The notes beneath the pieces are model-generated. The model did no database searches and had not been told where the DNA came from. It saw only the letters and a program-made list of their open reading frames with translations. From the NCBI GenBank assembly GCA_002730875.1, contig PCBI01000003.1, positions 66,273 through 130,272 of the forward strand: a stretch of DNA of 64,000 nucleotides, written 5' to 3'. This document shows, piece after piece, positions 1 to 8,146 of this stretch. Made by a program: the position numbers and the translations under genes. Source of the stretch: Spirochaetaceae bacterium (lineage in GTDB: Bacteria; Spirochaetota; Leptospiria; Leptospirales; Leptonemataceae). Every line of letters begins with the position of its first letter. Position 1 is the first letter of the stretch.

Positions 1-1
1 G

Positions 2-169
2 AACTACCCGCAGTACGATATTCAGAACTTCGAAAAGAGCATCCATCAGGATCAGACCGAAATCGCATCGCTGTATATTAAGAAGTTTTTTGCCATCCAC
101 GAAGAGAGGTACGAAGCGGCGGCCCTTTTTCAGGCAAGAATCATGCAGATGGAATCTGCCCGTTCATGA
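2..169 (+). CDS. C-terminal fragment of an unidentified protein (5' end outside window)
   Basis: An open frame enters from the left edge and ends at a TGA at 167-169, giving about 55 residues rich in Glu, Gln, Ala and aromatic residues that look helical. The stop overlaps the ATG of the next gene in an ATGA arrangement, which implies translational coupling and supports this frame being real. No motif is recognisable in the fragment, so no function is proposed; the rest of the gene lies outside the window. Confidence 0.6.
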   Translation, partial: NYPQYDIQNFEKSIHQDQTEIASLYIKKFFAIHEERYEAAALFQARIMQMESARS

Positions 170-1728
170 GCGAACCGGACCATATTAGAATTGGAAAGCG
201 AATCTTTGGAAGCCTGATCCAGCCGGATCGACTTCCCGGCAAGTATGAATCCGGGCCCTACTTCGAAAGCCTCGCCAATACTTACGCCGGCTATGACGAA
301 AAGGCCTGGCAAATCAAGGCCGGCTCTACCGGATGGACCGCGTCCAGACTGGGCATGGGCACCTATCGCATGCATCGCGATAGCAAAGAGCATTACGATG
401 CCTTGCGCGAAGCTTTGATTTCCGGTACAAATGTTATAGATACATCCGCCAACTACATGGATGGTTCCGCCGAAAGCCTGATAGGCGATGTTCTGCGCGA
501 TCTAATCTCGGCGGGACGTCTTCGGCGTTCCGATGCATTGATAGTAACCAAGGCAGGCTATATCCAGGGTAAGAATTCCCTGATGTCTGCAGAAATTGAC
601 TTTCCCGAACAGACGGTTTTCGATCGCTCCCTTTCCCATTGCATTCATCCCGAGTTTCTTGAGAACCAGCTGGAACTCAGCCTACTTCGCATGGGTCTGG
701 AAACCGTAGATGTGATTCTACTGCACAATCCCGAATACTTCCTGAAGAAACAGAAGCAAGAAGGCGTTTCTCAGAAAGAAGCCCAGGAAGAGTATTACCG
801 TAGAATCCATGCTGCCTTCGATTATCTCGAGCAGGCGCGTACGGATGGTAAGATCCAGTATTACGGTATCAGCTCGAATACTTTTCCCATATACGGACAG
901 TATGAATCCACGGACCTGAACAGAATCCATTGCGAAAAGTACCCCGGCTTCAAAGTGATTCAGTTCCCGGCCAATATGCTCGAGCGTGGGTTCCGGGATG
1001 GAGCTTTGTGCAGGCTGGCGCGGGAAAAGGAACTCTGGACCCTGGCCAATCGACCGTTTAACGCTTTCCAATCGAAGATTGGGTTGCTGCGTCTGGCCGG
1101 CTCCGCTGCCAGGGAAGATTCAGACGAAGCCATACAATCCATGATACAATTGGAAGAGGAGATGCAGGAACTGGAGTTTCGCATTCAGGGCGAGCTTTCG
1201 GAGGAAAAGTTTCATTTCGACTCCAGGTTTCCGGCCGCCGGCGCCGTCATCCGCTACTACCTGGATCGACTACGCAATCCGGAACAGGCCCATGCGGCCA
1301 CCACAGCGCTTTCGCCGGTACTGCAGAAAACGGTGACCCATCTTTACGGAAGGGCCGAAGTGCTGTCAGACGATAAAAAGGAGTCCCTGCACCGATTGCT
1401 GGAATCCTATGTACGCAGAATCAATACGGCCCTGGCTTCCCTGGAAAGGAATGTTCGCGCCCGTCACAATCGATTTTGCCAGTCCCTGGCGACGGCCATT
1501 TCAGAAAAGATCCCGGATCTGGGAAGTTCCGATTTGTCCGGAATCGCTCTGAAATACCTCCTGGCCAGCTCCTGCCCGTCCACAGTGCTCTGTGGCATGC
1601 GCCGACTCCCTTATGTGCGCCAACTGCACGCTCTCTACCATGAGCCGGCCCCTTCCCGATTCCGGGATGGTATTCCCGGTCTGGAGCAACGGGCGGTGGA
1701 TCTCTGGAGCAAGGAATTTGGTTTTTAG
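166..1728 (+). CDS. Aldo/keto reductase family protein with a large C-terminal insertion
   Basis: Predicted NAD(P)H-dependent oxidoreductase with a TIM-barrel aldo/keto reductase fold; the substrate is unknown. The usual catalytic tetrad can be placed at Asp92 and Tyr97 (motif DTSANY), Lys129 (VTKAGY) and His187 (LLHNPE), followed by a YYGISSN strand near residue 233. At 520 residues it is much longer than the usual 280-340. A helical, charged stretch from about residue 300 to 455 appears to be inserted before the last part of the barrel, because a family-like ending (ALKYLLASS, then VLCGMRR) follows at 458-475. The start ATG overlaps the upstream stop. The family call is firm; the role of the insertion is unknown. 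Confidence 0.85.
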   Translation: MSEPDHIRIGKRIFGSLIQPDRLPGKYESGPYFESLANTYAGYDEKAWQIKAGSTGWTASRLGMGTYRMHRDSKEHYDALREALISGTNVIDTSANYMDGSAESLIGDVLRDLISAGRLRRSDALIVTKAGYIQGKNSLMSAEIDFPEQTVFDRSLSHCIHPEFLENQLELSLLRMGLETVDVILLHNPEYFLKKQKQEGVSQKEAQEEYYRRIHAAFDYLEQARTDGKIQYYGISSNTFPIYGQYESTDLNRIHCEKYPGFKVIQFPANMLERGFRDGALCRLAREKELWTLANRPFNAFQSKIGLLRLAGSAAREDSDEAIQSMIQLEEEMQELEFRIQGELSEEKFHFDSRFPAAGAVIRYYLDRLRNPEQAHAATTALSPVLQKTVTHLYGRAEVLSDDKKESLHRLLESYVRRINTALASLERNVRARHNRFCQSLATAISEKIPDLGSSDLSGIALKYLLASSCPSTVLCGMRRLPYVRQLHALYHEPAPSRFRDGIPGLEQRAVDLWSKEFGF

Positions 1729-1763
1729 TTGTCTAATTCTGGCTGTCCGGATAGTCTGATGGT

Positions 1764-1982
1764 ATGACCGAGCAGCAGTTGGAACTACTGAAGCGCTATA
1801 ACGAGGCTTTGCAGCTGTACAAGAACAGACAGTGGCAGGAAGCCATCGATGGCTTCAAAAAGGCCCTGGAGATCGATCCCCACGACGGCCCGTCCAGACT
1901 CTACATTGAGCGCTCGGAAGAATACAAGCTCCACCCGCCTGAAGATGACTGGGACGGCGTTTTTGTCATGAAAACCAAGTAG
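1764..1982 (+). CDS. Small TPR protein
   Basis: A 72-residue protein with one tetratricopeptide repeat: the segment from about 12 to 45 has the helix-turn-helix spacing and the ending ALEIDPHDGPSRLYIER typical of a TPR. The C-terminus (PPEDDWDGVFVMKTK) resembles, from memory, the tail that follows TPRs at the end of class III adenylate/guanylate cyclases, but no cyclase domain precedes it here. It starts 35 bp after the aldo/keto reductase and may share its transcript. It probably acts as a small protein-binding module; its partner is unknown. Confidence 0.6.
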   Translation: MTEQQLELLKRYNEALQLYKNRQWQEAIDGFKKALEIDPHDGPSRLYIERSEEYKLHPPEDDWDGVFVMKTK

Positions 1983-2133
1983 CCCTGCCCGGGTACGGTC
2001 CCCGGCAAGCTCCCTGAGCGGCACCGATTGAGCCTGGTTCCGGGTTTACAGCGATTCAGCTCCCGGGATTTTAGCACTCAAGATCACGGGACAATTCCGC
2101 CTCGGGATAGAAAACGGGAATAGATATCATATC

Positions 2134-2499
2134 ATGGCAAGAAAACCTCAAACTCAAACTTACAGCCCGGATATCGGCGACATAGCCACGGTGTTCGGCC
2201 GGACCACCAGCTTTCATGGCATCCTGGAATTCGAAAAACCGCTACAGATCAACGGCCGCTTTGAAGGAGAAATTATCACCGACGGTGTGCTGGTAATCGG
2301 CGAAGGAGCTGTGGTTCGAGCTAACATCAAAGCCGGTACCGTAATTGTAGGCGGCGAAATCACCGGAAACATAGAAGCCAAAACCAGGCTGGAAATGCTC
2401 ACCACTGGAAAGGTGTACGGAAACATCCGTACCGCCAAACTACAGATTGCCGACGGAGTGGTTTTCGACGGCAACTGCGAAATGATCGAAGAAGGCTAG
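2134..2499 (+). CDS. Bactofilin family cytoskeletal protein
   Basis: A 121-residue protein that matches the bactofilin (DUF583) fold, a right-handed beta-helix that polymerises into nucleotide-free filaments at the inner face of the membrane. The regularly spaced Gly and hydrophobic pattern (HGILEFEKPLQING, GEIITDGVLVIGEGAVV, TGNIEAKTRLEMLTTGKVYG) spans residues 28-115, with short flexible ends, as is usual. In spirochaetes bactofilins have been linked to cell shape. The gene has its own 150 bp upstream gap, so it may be transcribed separately. The following 212 bp up to the convergent glycosyltransferase hold no gene and no clear terminator. Confidence 0.9.
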   Translation: MARKPQTQTYSPDIGDIATVFGRTTSFHGILEFEKPLQINGRFEGEIITDGVLVIGEGAVVRANIKAGTVIVGGEITGNIEAKTRLEMLTTGKVYGNIRTAKLQIADGVVFDGNCEMIEEG

Positions 2500-2711
2500 G
2501 GTGAGAAGCGGCGCAGGAACCGCCCTTTCCAGCACCTACAGGATAGCCGCAGTTACCAACAGCTTACCGATCACAGGATTCCACAAACCCAAAGCCCGCC
2601 GGCTCCGGAAGCGCTATCAAAGTCTGGAAATCACTCGGGACGATGCCGCCGGTATCAAATATTAATAGAATGTGGTTTTTCTGCTGCGCCCTGGCAGGCA
2701 GTAGAACGGAG

Positions 2712-3932
2712 TCACGGTGTGGACTTTCGCATCTCCGCGGCTTTCTCGAAAGCCTGTTCGTGAATGGAAGCGGTGTTTTGCCAGCTCCAATCGTTTCCAA
2801 TGCGAAAGCTTTTTAACCGCTGTTTTCCCATACGGACCTGCATTTCCAGCATTCCATACGCCCAGGCCTGCACATCATTGGGGGGTAGATACTCGGCGCG
2901 ATGATCGGCGATTTCATGAAAGCAGGAAAGATTTGAAACCAGTGCATGCTTGCCATGGCCCATGGCTTCCAGAAGCGGGATGCCGAACCCTTCGTATAGC
3001 GAAGGCATAACGAAAAAGGCGCAATTTCGATAGAGCCAGTCCAGTTCCTCATCGCTTACGCCGGCGCCCTGGTAAGGCCAGTGTAAACCGGGTAGCCTAC
3101 GTTCCATTTCCCCCAGTCGCTCATAGAGCTCCGGTTTCTCCCAGCCCTTGCGACCGGCGATAACCAGGCCCAGAGCGGTGCGACCCTCCTGCGCGCTCAG
3201 TTCGCAGTATTTCTCATAGGCGTCTAGAAGAACGCCATAGTTCTTTCGCGGCTCCACCGTGGAACAGGCCAGCATAAAGGGGGGCACAACCCTGGACTTT
3301 GCATTCTTGCTTCGACGGTGCGATGCTACCATGCGAGCGTCCGGCTCGGAAACCATCTCCAGAAACTCTTCGGTAACTTCAGGCTTTTTTCGGGAAGGCT
3401 TTTCCAGCCCGGGATAGGCGATCAAAATGCGGTCCGCGGGATAAGAGTATCTTTCCAGGATCTCATGTCTGGTCTGGCGCGAGTTCGCAAGTATTAGATC
3501 GGCCCGGGACACACTGTATTTTTGCACTGACTTCTGCTGCATTCGCGCCAGTTTTCGCATGGAATCCGGGAACTTGTAAGCTACGAAATCATGGAACGTG
3601 AGCACGGCCCCTACCCTCGACGGGAGGCCAGGGGGGAGAACCTGCTGCGTGCCCCAGAATACGTCCGGCGGATCCTTCCGCAATTGCACCGGCAATCGCA
3701 GGTTGAAGTCGGTGGCCCCGGTGCGACTGAGCGGACCCTTTCCCTGAATCCACTCCACGTCGGAGCGCATCAACAAGTCGTCGTAATCTGAGTGATGGGG
3801 ATTCTGAGCATGTAGCTCAAACCAGAAGCGATTCTGATCTACGTTCTGGATGACTTTCTGGATAATTCTGGAAACGCCGGAAACGGGCAAACATAGCGGG
3901 CGGGCATCAACTCCGATTCTCAGCCGTTCCAA
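2712..3932 (-). CDS. Family 4-type (group 1) glycosyltransferase
   Basis: A 406-residue GT-B glycosyltransferase, probably using a nucleotide sugar to build a surface glycan or glycolipid. The N-terminal Rossmann half begins LRIGVDARPL. The C-terminal half has a CSTVEPRKNYG sugar-nucleotide motif near residue 230 and the signature SLYEGFGIPLLEAMGHGK near residue 335, whose Glu contacts the donor. The start is a TTG with a G-rich segment five bases upstream; no in-frame ATG fits better. It follows the Hfq-like gene with a 15 bp gap and probably ends a four-gene operon that begins at 5560. Donor and acceptor cannot be told from sequence. Confidence 0.85.
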   Translation of the reverse strand: MERLRIGVDARPLCLPVSGVSRIIQKVIQNVDQNRFWFELHAQNPHHSDYDDLLMRSDVEWIQGKGPLSRTGATDFNLRLPVQLRKDPPDVFWGTQQVLPPGLPSRVGAVLTFHDFVAYKFPDSMRKLARMQQKSVQKYSVSRADLILANSRQTRHEILERYSYPADRILIAYPGLEKPSRKKPEVTEEFLEMVSEPDARMVASHRRSKNAKSRVVPPFMLACSTVEPRKNYGVLLDAYEKYCELSAQEGRTALGLVIAGRKGWEKPELYERLGEMERRLPGLHWPYQGAGVSDEELDWLYRNCAFFVMPSLYEGFGIPLLEAMGHGKHALVSNLSCFHEIADHRAEYLPPNDVQAWAYGMLEMQVRMGKQRLKSFRIGNDWSWQNTASIHEQAFEKAAEMRKSTP

Positions 3933-3947
3933 TCAGGCCCCCGGCAA

Positions 3948-4178
3948 TCAGGATTTACCGGGCACCGGGTGGCGCACCGGAAAAACAGAAGAGATGGAAT
4001 GCTTGAATACCAACGTGGGGCTCTTGTCGGTAATTACATAAACGGTGTGGCTGTCATGGGCAATCACCTTTCCACGCACCGGAACGCCATTCTTGAGATA
4101 CAGGGTTAACCTGGAAGCCTTCTTGCGGGCTTTCTCAATGATCTGATCCTGATCAGAACGATGTTGCCGGGTGGACAT
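3948..4178 (-). CDS. hfq: Hfq-like RNA chaperone (Sm-like protein)
   Basis: A 76-residue protein with the layout of Hfq: an N-terminal helix (residues 9-22), an Sm1-like stretch with YLKNGVPVRGKV at 27-38, and an Sm2 motif KHSISSVFP at 59-67, close to the canonical YKHAIST. The Lys59-His60 pair matches the RNA-binding residues of known Hfq proteins. Hfq forms hexameric rings that bind poly-U and poly-A RNA and help small RNAs pair with mRNAs. A longer reading of the frame runs back into cysQ, but the ATG at 4178 begins just before the conserved helix and leaves a 68 bp gap after cysQ. Hfq usually sits near miaA or hflX, so this location is unusual. Confidence 0.8.
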   Translation of the reverse strand: MSTRQHRSDQDQIIEKARKKASRLTLYLKNGVPVRGKVIAHDSHTVYVITDKSPTLVFKHSISSVFPVRHPVPGKS

Positions 4179-4246
4179 GGCACTCAGGATCGATTCTACC
4201 GCACAGGGTGCAATCAGTTTTTCGGCATCGATTGCCCGTTCAGGAT

Positions 4247-5098
4247 TCAATCGGCCCCGTATTTGTCCCGGAGTTTCAGGCCCTTGTGCTGAAAATACTG
4301 ATGGTACTGCATCACTGGATCCGGTCGACCGCAGCACAGTCCCGGACGGCGAGCGCCGGGAGGCTTCAATTCGATTCCGGTTCCCATATCCGGCCGAATG
4401 ATCAATCCGCCGGCGGCCTTGATCAACGCCAACCCTCCGGCAATGTCCCAGTCGTTTTTGGGATACAGACTTACAGTAAGATCGTATTCGCCCAGAGAAA
4501 CCAGAGCCAGCTTGCGCGCCACCGAGCCTTCCGGCTTGATCTTCAAGTCCTGCATCTGATCTCTGTAGAGCCCTCGATCCCACTCCGTTCTACTTACACA
4601 AATGGATGATTGTCGAAGATCTACCGCGGATTTATCCAGGAGTCTTTTGGGCGGCTCCAGTCGAGTTTCCAGATCAAAGACCTCAACGCCTGATTCGGCG
4701 GTGATGACGATTCTGGGCTCTGCGGGCAGTGAGATCGCCCCCCAGACCGGTTCTCCGTGTTGCAGCAGCCCCACCGAGATGGCAAACTCGCCGTTTCGAT
4801 CAATGAACTCCCGAGTACCATCTATGGGATCTACTACCCATAGATACTCACGGCTGGCCAGCTCATGAAGATCCCGGTCCGACTCCTCGGAGAGCCAGCC
4901 CGCTTCAGGCAGCAATTCGCCCAGGGCCTTTTCCAGAATAGAATTGGCCCGAAGGTCGGCTTCCGTTACTGGCTCTTTTTCGGCTTTATAGGAAATACCC
5001 AGGTCCGAGCTCTGATAGACATCCAGAACAGCCCTGGTAGCCTCTCGCATGGCATCCAGGGCAACGGATTGAAAGTCATCCGTGTGTTTGAAGTTCAA
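4247..5098 (-). CDS. cysQ: 3'(2'),5'-bisphosphate nucleotidase / inositol monophosphatase family
   Basis: A 283-residue Mg2+-dependent phosphatase of the CysQ/inositol monophosphatase family, which usually removes the 3' phosphate from PAP made in sulfate assimilation. Metal-binding motifs are visible: Glu71 in WLSEES, DPIDGT at residues 90-95, and NDWDIAGG near 212. An EPVTEAD motif lies near residue 42. It starts with TTG, preceded by AGGATGG; an in-frame ATG further in would cut the first helix. A 36 bp gap separates it from the small exported protein upstream and 68 bp from the hfq-like gene downstream. CysQ is preferred over inositol monophosphatase from the overall pattern, not proven. 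Confidence 0.85.
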   Translation of the reverse strand: MNFKHTDDFQSVALDAMREATRAVLDVYQSSDLGISYKAEKEPVTEADLRANSILEKALGELLPEAGWLSEESDRDLHELASREYLWVVDPIDGTREFIDRNGEFAISVGLLQHGEPVWGAISLPAEPRIVITAESGVEVFDLETRLEPPKRLLDKSAVDLRQSSICVSRTEWDRGLYRDQMQDLKIKPEGSVARKLALVSLGEYDLTVSLYPKNDWDIAGGLALIKAAGGLIIRPDMGTGIELKPPGARRPGLCCGRPDPVMQYHQYFQHKGLKLRDKYGAD

Positions 5099-5134
5099 AG
5101 GCCCATCCTGAGGCGTGGAAGCAGAAACGCTTTC

Positions 5135-5560
5135 CTAAGGATTCGCGGGCTGATCCTGATGATCTGCGTCGAACTTATCATCCATGATCAGGAACTTTTC
5201 GAAAGCCGGGGCCAGAACAAACCTTTCCGGATCCCGCACGAAATCGTAACGAACGATGAACGATTTGTACTTCACATAGTAGGTATTGGTGGTTTCGAAT
5301 TTCTCGTAGGACAGGTTCTCGATTTTTAGATCGGTAAGATATTTGTCTCTTGAGTGGAAGAATCTGCGAGTAAGCGATACTCTCATGGCGCGCAACAGAT
5401 TTGCCTGAAGTTGAGCCTTCAGCTTCTCGGGATCTTCCTTTTGGGTTCGAATAGCCTCTTCCACAGCACGGAACTCGCTTACAATTCCTTCCTGTTCTTC
5501 TGCAAAAGAAGGGGTGGAAATCAGCATGAAGGTTGTGAATAAAATCAATAGGCGACGCAT
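5135..5560 (-). CDS. Small exported protein of unknown function
   Basis: A 141-residue protein with a clear Sec signal peptide (basic MRR, hydrophobic LLILFTTFMLIS, then an SFA cleavage-like site near residue 20). The mature part is charged and mixed helix/strand, with YYVKYKSFIVRYDF suggesting a small beta region. No lipobox is present, so it is probably periplasmic. An AGA/GGAGA ribosome binding site lies just ahead of the ATG. It appears to be the first gene of the run continuing through cysQ, hfq and the glycosyltransferase. No family was recognised. Confidence 0.7.
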   Translation of the reverse strand: MRRLLILFTTFMLISTPSFAEEQEGIVSEFRAVEEAIRTQKEDPEKLKAQLQANLLRAMRVSLTRRFFHSRDKYLTDLKIENLSYEKFETTNTYYVKYKSFIVRYDFVRDPERFVLAPAFEKFLIMDDKFDADHQDQPANP

Positions 5561-5902
5561 GATATTCTCCGTTGGCCCGGTTCTGCCTTTCTCTGCCCCT
5601 TTGCCATAAATCGAGCAATTGGCAGAAAATACTCCGGCCTGGTAGGTACATCGGGTTTCTGTGGTCCCAAATTAATGCGCTGCCCGTCATTTTTCCAGTG
5701 AAATCTTGAATTCTGGCCGCCGGAGAATATGCACTGCCCTGAGAATGAAAATTCAATCTGCACGGTTACGAGGCAACGGCGGTTAAAACGGCGCTGCCAG
5801 GGTAGTTCCTGCTGGCAAGTGGAGCCGTTATCGGTGAAAAGTCGCCGTCCCCGATCCACAGCGGCGGTTGCCGGTGTAGGCCGCCGATACCGGCAACCTC
5901 GT
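5561..5902. other. Gene-free stretch between uvrD and the small exported protein gene
   Basis: About 340 bp with no convincing coding frame. It should contain the promoter for the minus-strand run starting at 5560 and the 3' end of the uvrD transcript. Only one clear structure, the hairpin at 5866-5898, was seen. Confidence 0.5.
5866..5898 (-). terminator. Hairpin just after uvrD, possible terminator
   Basis: A perfect 10-bp inverted repeat (GGTTGCCGGT and ACCGGCAACC) with a 13-nt loop begins four bases after the uvrD stop codon. There is no U-rich tail on the minus strand, so it may be a U-less terminator or an mRNA 3' stabiliser. Confidence 0.45.
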
Positions 5903-8080
5903 TTAGAGCACTTCCAGCGGCGTATAATTCGAAAGGAAGAATTTGGTGCTTCCGTCGGAGAATCGGATCTGGATTTTCTGACCGGCCACAGTATTCTCGG
6001 CAGCCACAATCTCCCCTTCACCGTACTTGCTATGCTTGATCCGTTGCCCGGCCTCATAAACCGCGTTGCGCAGTCCGCGCTCGGGCGGTTTGTTCCGGGC
6101 GGCCCCGACTCGTGTGCCTCCGGGCCCCACCGAAGCGGACACTCGCGAAGCGGATTCCAGACCAATTTCTTCAATGAATCGCGACGGCATCCTGGGCTGC
6201 ATGGAGCCGCCCATCCGTCGAAAGCGGCTGTGGCTTACATAGAGCTCCTCTCGGGCCCGGGTGATGCCCACATAGACCAGACGCCTTTCTTCTTCTATGT
6301 TTCCTTCATCCAGGGATAGTTGATGGGGAAGGAGACCTTCCTCCATGCCGGTTAGAAACACTACGGGAAACTCCAGGCCCTTTGCATTATGCAGAGTCAT
6401 CAAATGGATGCAGTTGTTTAAGTCCTGCGGCGTATCCGGATTGGTTTCGGAAGTAAGCAAGGTAACGTTTTGCAAGAAGCCAGACAGATCGGGATTCTCT
6501 TCTCTGTTTTCGTAATCCTGCACCGAGGAAATCAATTCAGCCACGTTTTCCAGACGCGACACGGATTCCGGATCGTTGTCTGTAGAGAAGAATTCCTTGA
6601 GTCCTGATTGCTCATAGACCGCCTGCGCCACCAGCGAAGGCTGCTGCGACCTAGCCATTTCCCTCCAGTTTTCAAAGCCAGCGTGCAACTCCTGCAGAAT
6701 GGAAGCTGGCCGGAATCGCGGCAATTCGTCGGCCCGTTCCATGGCTTCGTAAAGGCTGATTCCGTGTTGATAGGCAAACGATTGTAGCTTCTCTACGCTT
6801 CGATCCCCTACCGAGCGGGCCGGTACATTTATGATCCGCTCCAGAGAGATAGCGTCCTCCGGGTTCACAATCACATTCAAATAGGCCAGAATATCCTTAA
6901 CTTCCTTGCGATCAAAGAAGCGAAACCCGCCGTAAAGAACATAGGGGAGGCTTTGCTGATTCAAAACTTGCTCGAATACGCGGGACTGAGCATTGGTGCG
7001 ATAGAAGATGGAAAAATCGGAGAGTTTTCGCCCCTGACTTCGCAGAGTCTGGATTCGACTGATTACGGACTCGGCCTCTTCGTATTCGGAATCGTAGATA
7101 TGATATCGTAAATCCTCGCCGGAATCCCTGGATGTAAAAAGAGTCTTATCCCGCCTTTGCTTGTTGTTGGCAATCACCCTGGAGGCGGCTTTCAGAATGA
7201 TTGGCGTGCTGCGATAGTTCTCTTCCAGCTTCAGAATCTTTGCTTCGGGGTAGTCGGACTCAAAACTAAGGATGTTTGTGATGTCGGCGCCCCGCCAGGA
7301 ATAGATGGACTGATCGTCATCGCCCACTACCACAATGTTTCGGTGCTTTTCCGCAATGATTTTGCCCAGAACATACTGACCGTGGTTGGTATCCTGGTAT
7401 TCATCGATCAGGAAGTGCTGCCAGAACTGCTGATAGTGTTCGCGGATTTCGTCGTTTTGCTGGAGAAGACGAACCGACTCAAACAGTAGATCGGAAAAAT
7501 CCACGGCATGGTTCTGTCGCAGTCGCTTTTTGTATTCCCGGTATACCTGCTGGGCCGCCTCTTCGTAGGGGTCTGTTGCCTTGGGCAGTTCATCCGGACC
7601 CAGAAGACGATCTCTGTACCCTTCCATTCGCGAAAGCACCGCCTCCGGACGCATGAAGTCCTTTGAAATCTTTTGCTCTTTGAGGATGGTTTTGACCAGG
7701 CTCTTCTGCGCAGCCGAATCATAGATAGAGAAACCACTCTTTAGATCCAGCAGGCTGTAGTGGTTTCGGATGATATACAGTCCCATGGAGTGGAAAGTGC
7801 GAATATGGACCTTTTCGGCCATGGGACCGATGAGCGCTTCCAGTCGGCTTCGCATTTCCTGCGCCGCTTTGTTGGTAAAGGTTACGGCCGCGATACGATA
7901 GGGAGCCACTCCCTTGACCCGGCATAGATAGGCGATTCGATGGGTGATGACCCGGGTTTTTCCCGAACCGGCGCCGGCCAGAATCAGAAGTGGTCCGGAC
8001 TCATGGCGCACGGCTTCTCTCTGAACCTCGTTCAGGCCATCCAGGAATTCCCGCTCCAATGTTTGCTGAAAATCTGACAA
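5903..8080 (-). CDS. pcrA: UvrD/PcrA-type superfamily 1 DNA helicase
   Basis: A 725-residue 3'-5' DNA helicase used in repair and replication restart. Walker A is GAGSGKT at residues 36-42. Further helicase motifs are visible: DEYQDTN near 226, GDDDQSIYSWRGAD near 253, LTLHNAKGLEFPVVF near 555 and YVGITRARE near 594. The C-terminal 70 residues after GSRFRR-type motifs form a tail ending in a KYGEGEIVAAE-like segment, the Tudor-like region found in PcrA/UvrD that contacts RNA polymerase. The start is TTG, chosen because an AGGAGT site lies at ideal spacing. The gap to ribD upstream is 66 bp. It could equally be called uvrD; the two are not separable by eye. Confidence 0.93.
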   Translation of the reverse strand: MSDFQQTLEREFLDGLNEVQREAVRHESGPLLILAGAGSGKTRVITHRIAYLCRVKGVAPYRIAAVTFTNKAAQEMRSRLEALIGPMAEKVHIRTFHSMGLYIIRNHYSLLDLKSGFSIYDSAAQKSLVKTILKEQKISKDFMRPEAVLSRMEGYRDRLLGPDELPKATDPYEEAAQQVYREYKKRLRQNHAVDFSDLLFESVRLLQQNDEIREHYQQFWQHFLIDEYQDTNHGQYVLGKIIAEKHRNIVVVGDDDQSIYSWRGADITNILSFESDYPEAKILKLEENYRSTPIILKAASRVIANNKQRRDKTLFTSRDSGEDLRYHIYDSEYEEAESVISRIQTLRSQGRKLSDFSIFYRTNAQSRVFEQVLNQQSLPYVLYGGFRFFDRKEVKDILAYLNVIVNPEDAISLERIINVPARSVGDRSVEKLQSFAYQHGISLYEAMERADELPRFRPASILQELHAGFENWREMARSQQPSLVAQAVYEQSGLKEFFSTDNDPESVSRLENVAELISSVQDYENREENPDLSGFLQNVTLLTSETNPDTPQDLNNCIHLMTLHNAKGLEFPVVFLTGMEEGLLPHQLSLDEGNIEEERRLVYVGITRAREELYVSHSRFRRMGGSMQPRMPSRFIEEIGLESASRVSASVGPGGTRVGAARNKPPERGLRNAVYEAGQRIKHSKYGEGEIVAAENTVAGQKIQIRFSDGSTKFFLSNYTPLEVL

Positions 8081-8085
8081 AAAAT

Positions 8086-8091
8086 ACTCCT
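8086..8091 (-). promoter_or_regulatory. Ribosome binding site fixing the uvrD/pcrA TTG start
   Basis: AGGAGT on the minus strand, about six bases before the TTG at 8080. It is what supports using the rare TTG start rather than an internal codon. Confidence 0.65.
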
Positions 8092-8146
8092 CGAATAGCG
8101 AGGCCCGTTGGACTAAATCAAGACCTGTGGCGCCCCGGACACTGTC

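Noticed and set aside
3948..4583. A 211-residue minus-strand frame containing the Hfq-like region
   Set aside because: Its first 135 codons run antiframe through cysQ; only the part from 4178 matches Hfq.
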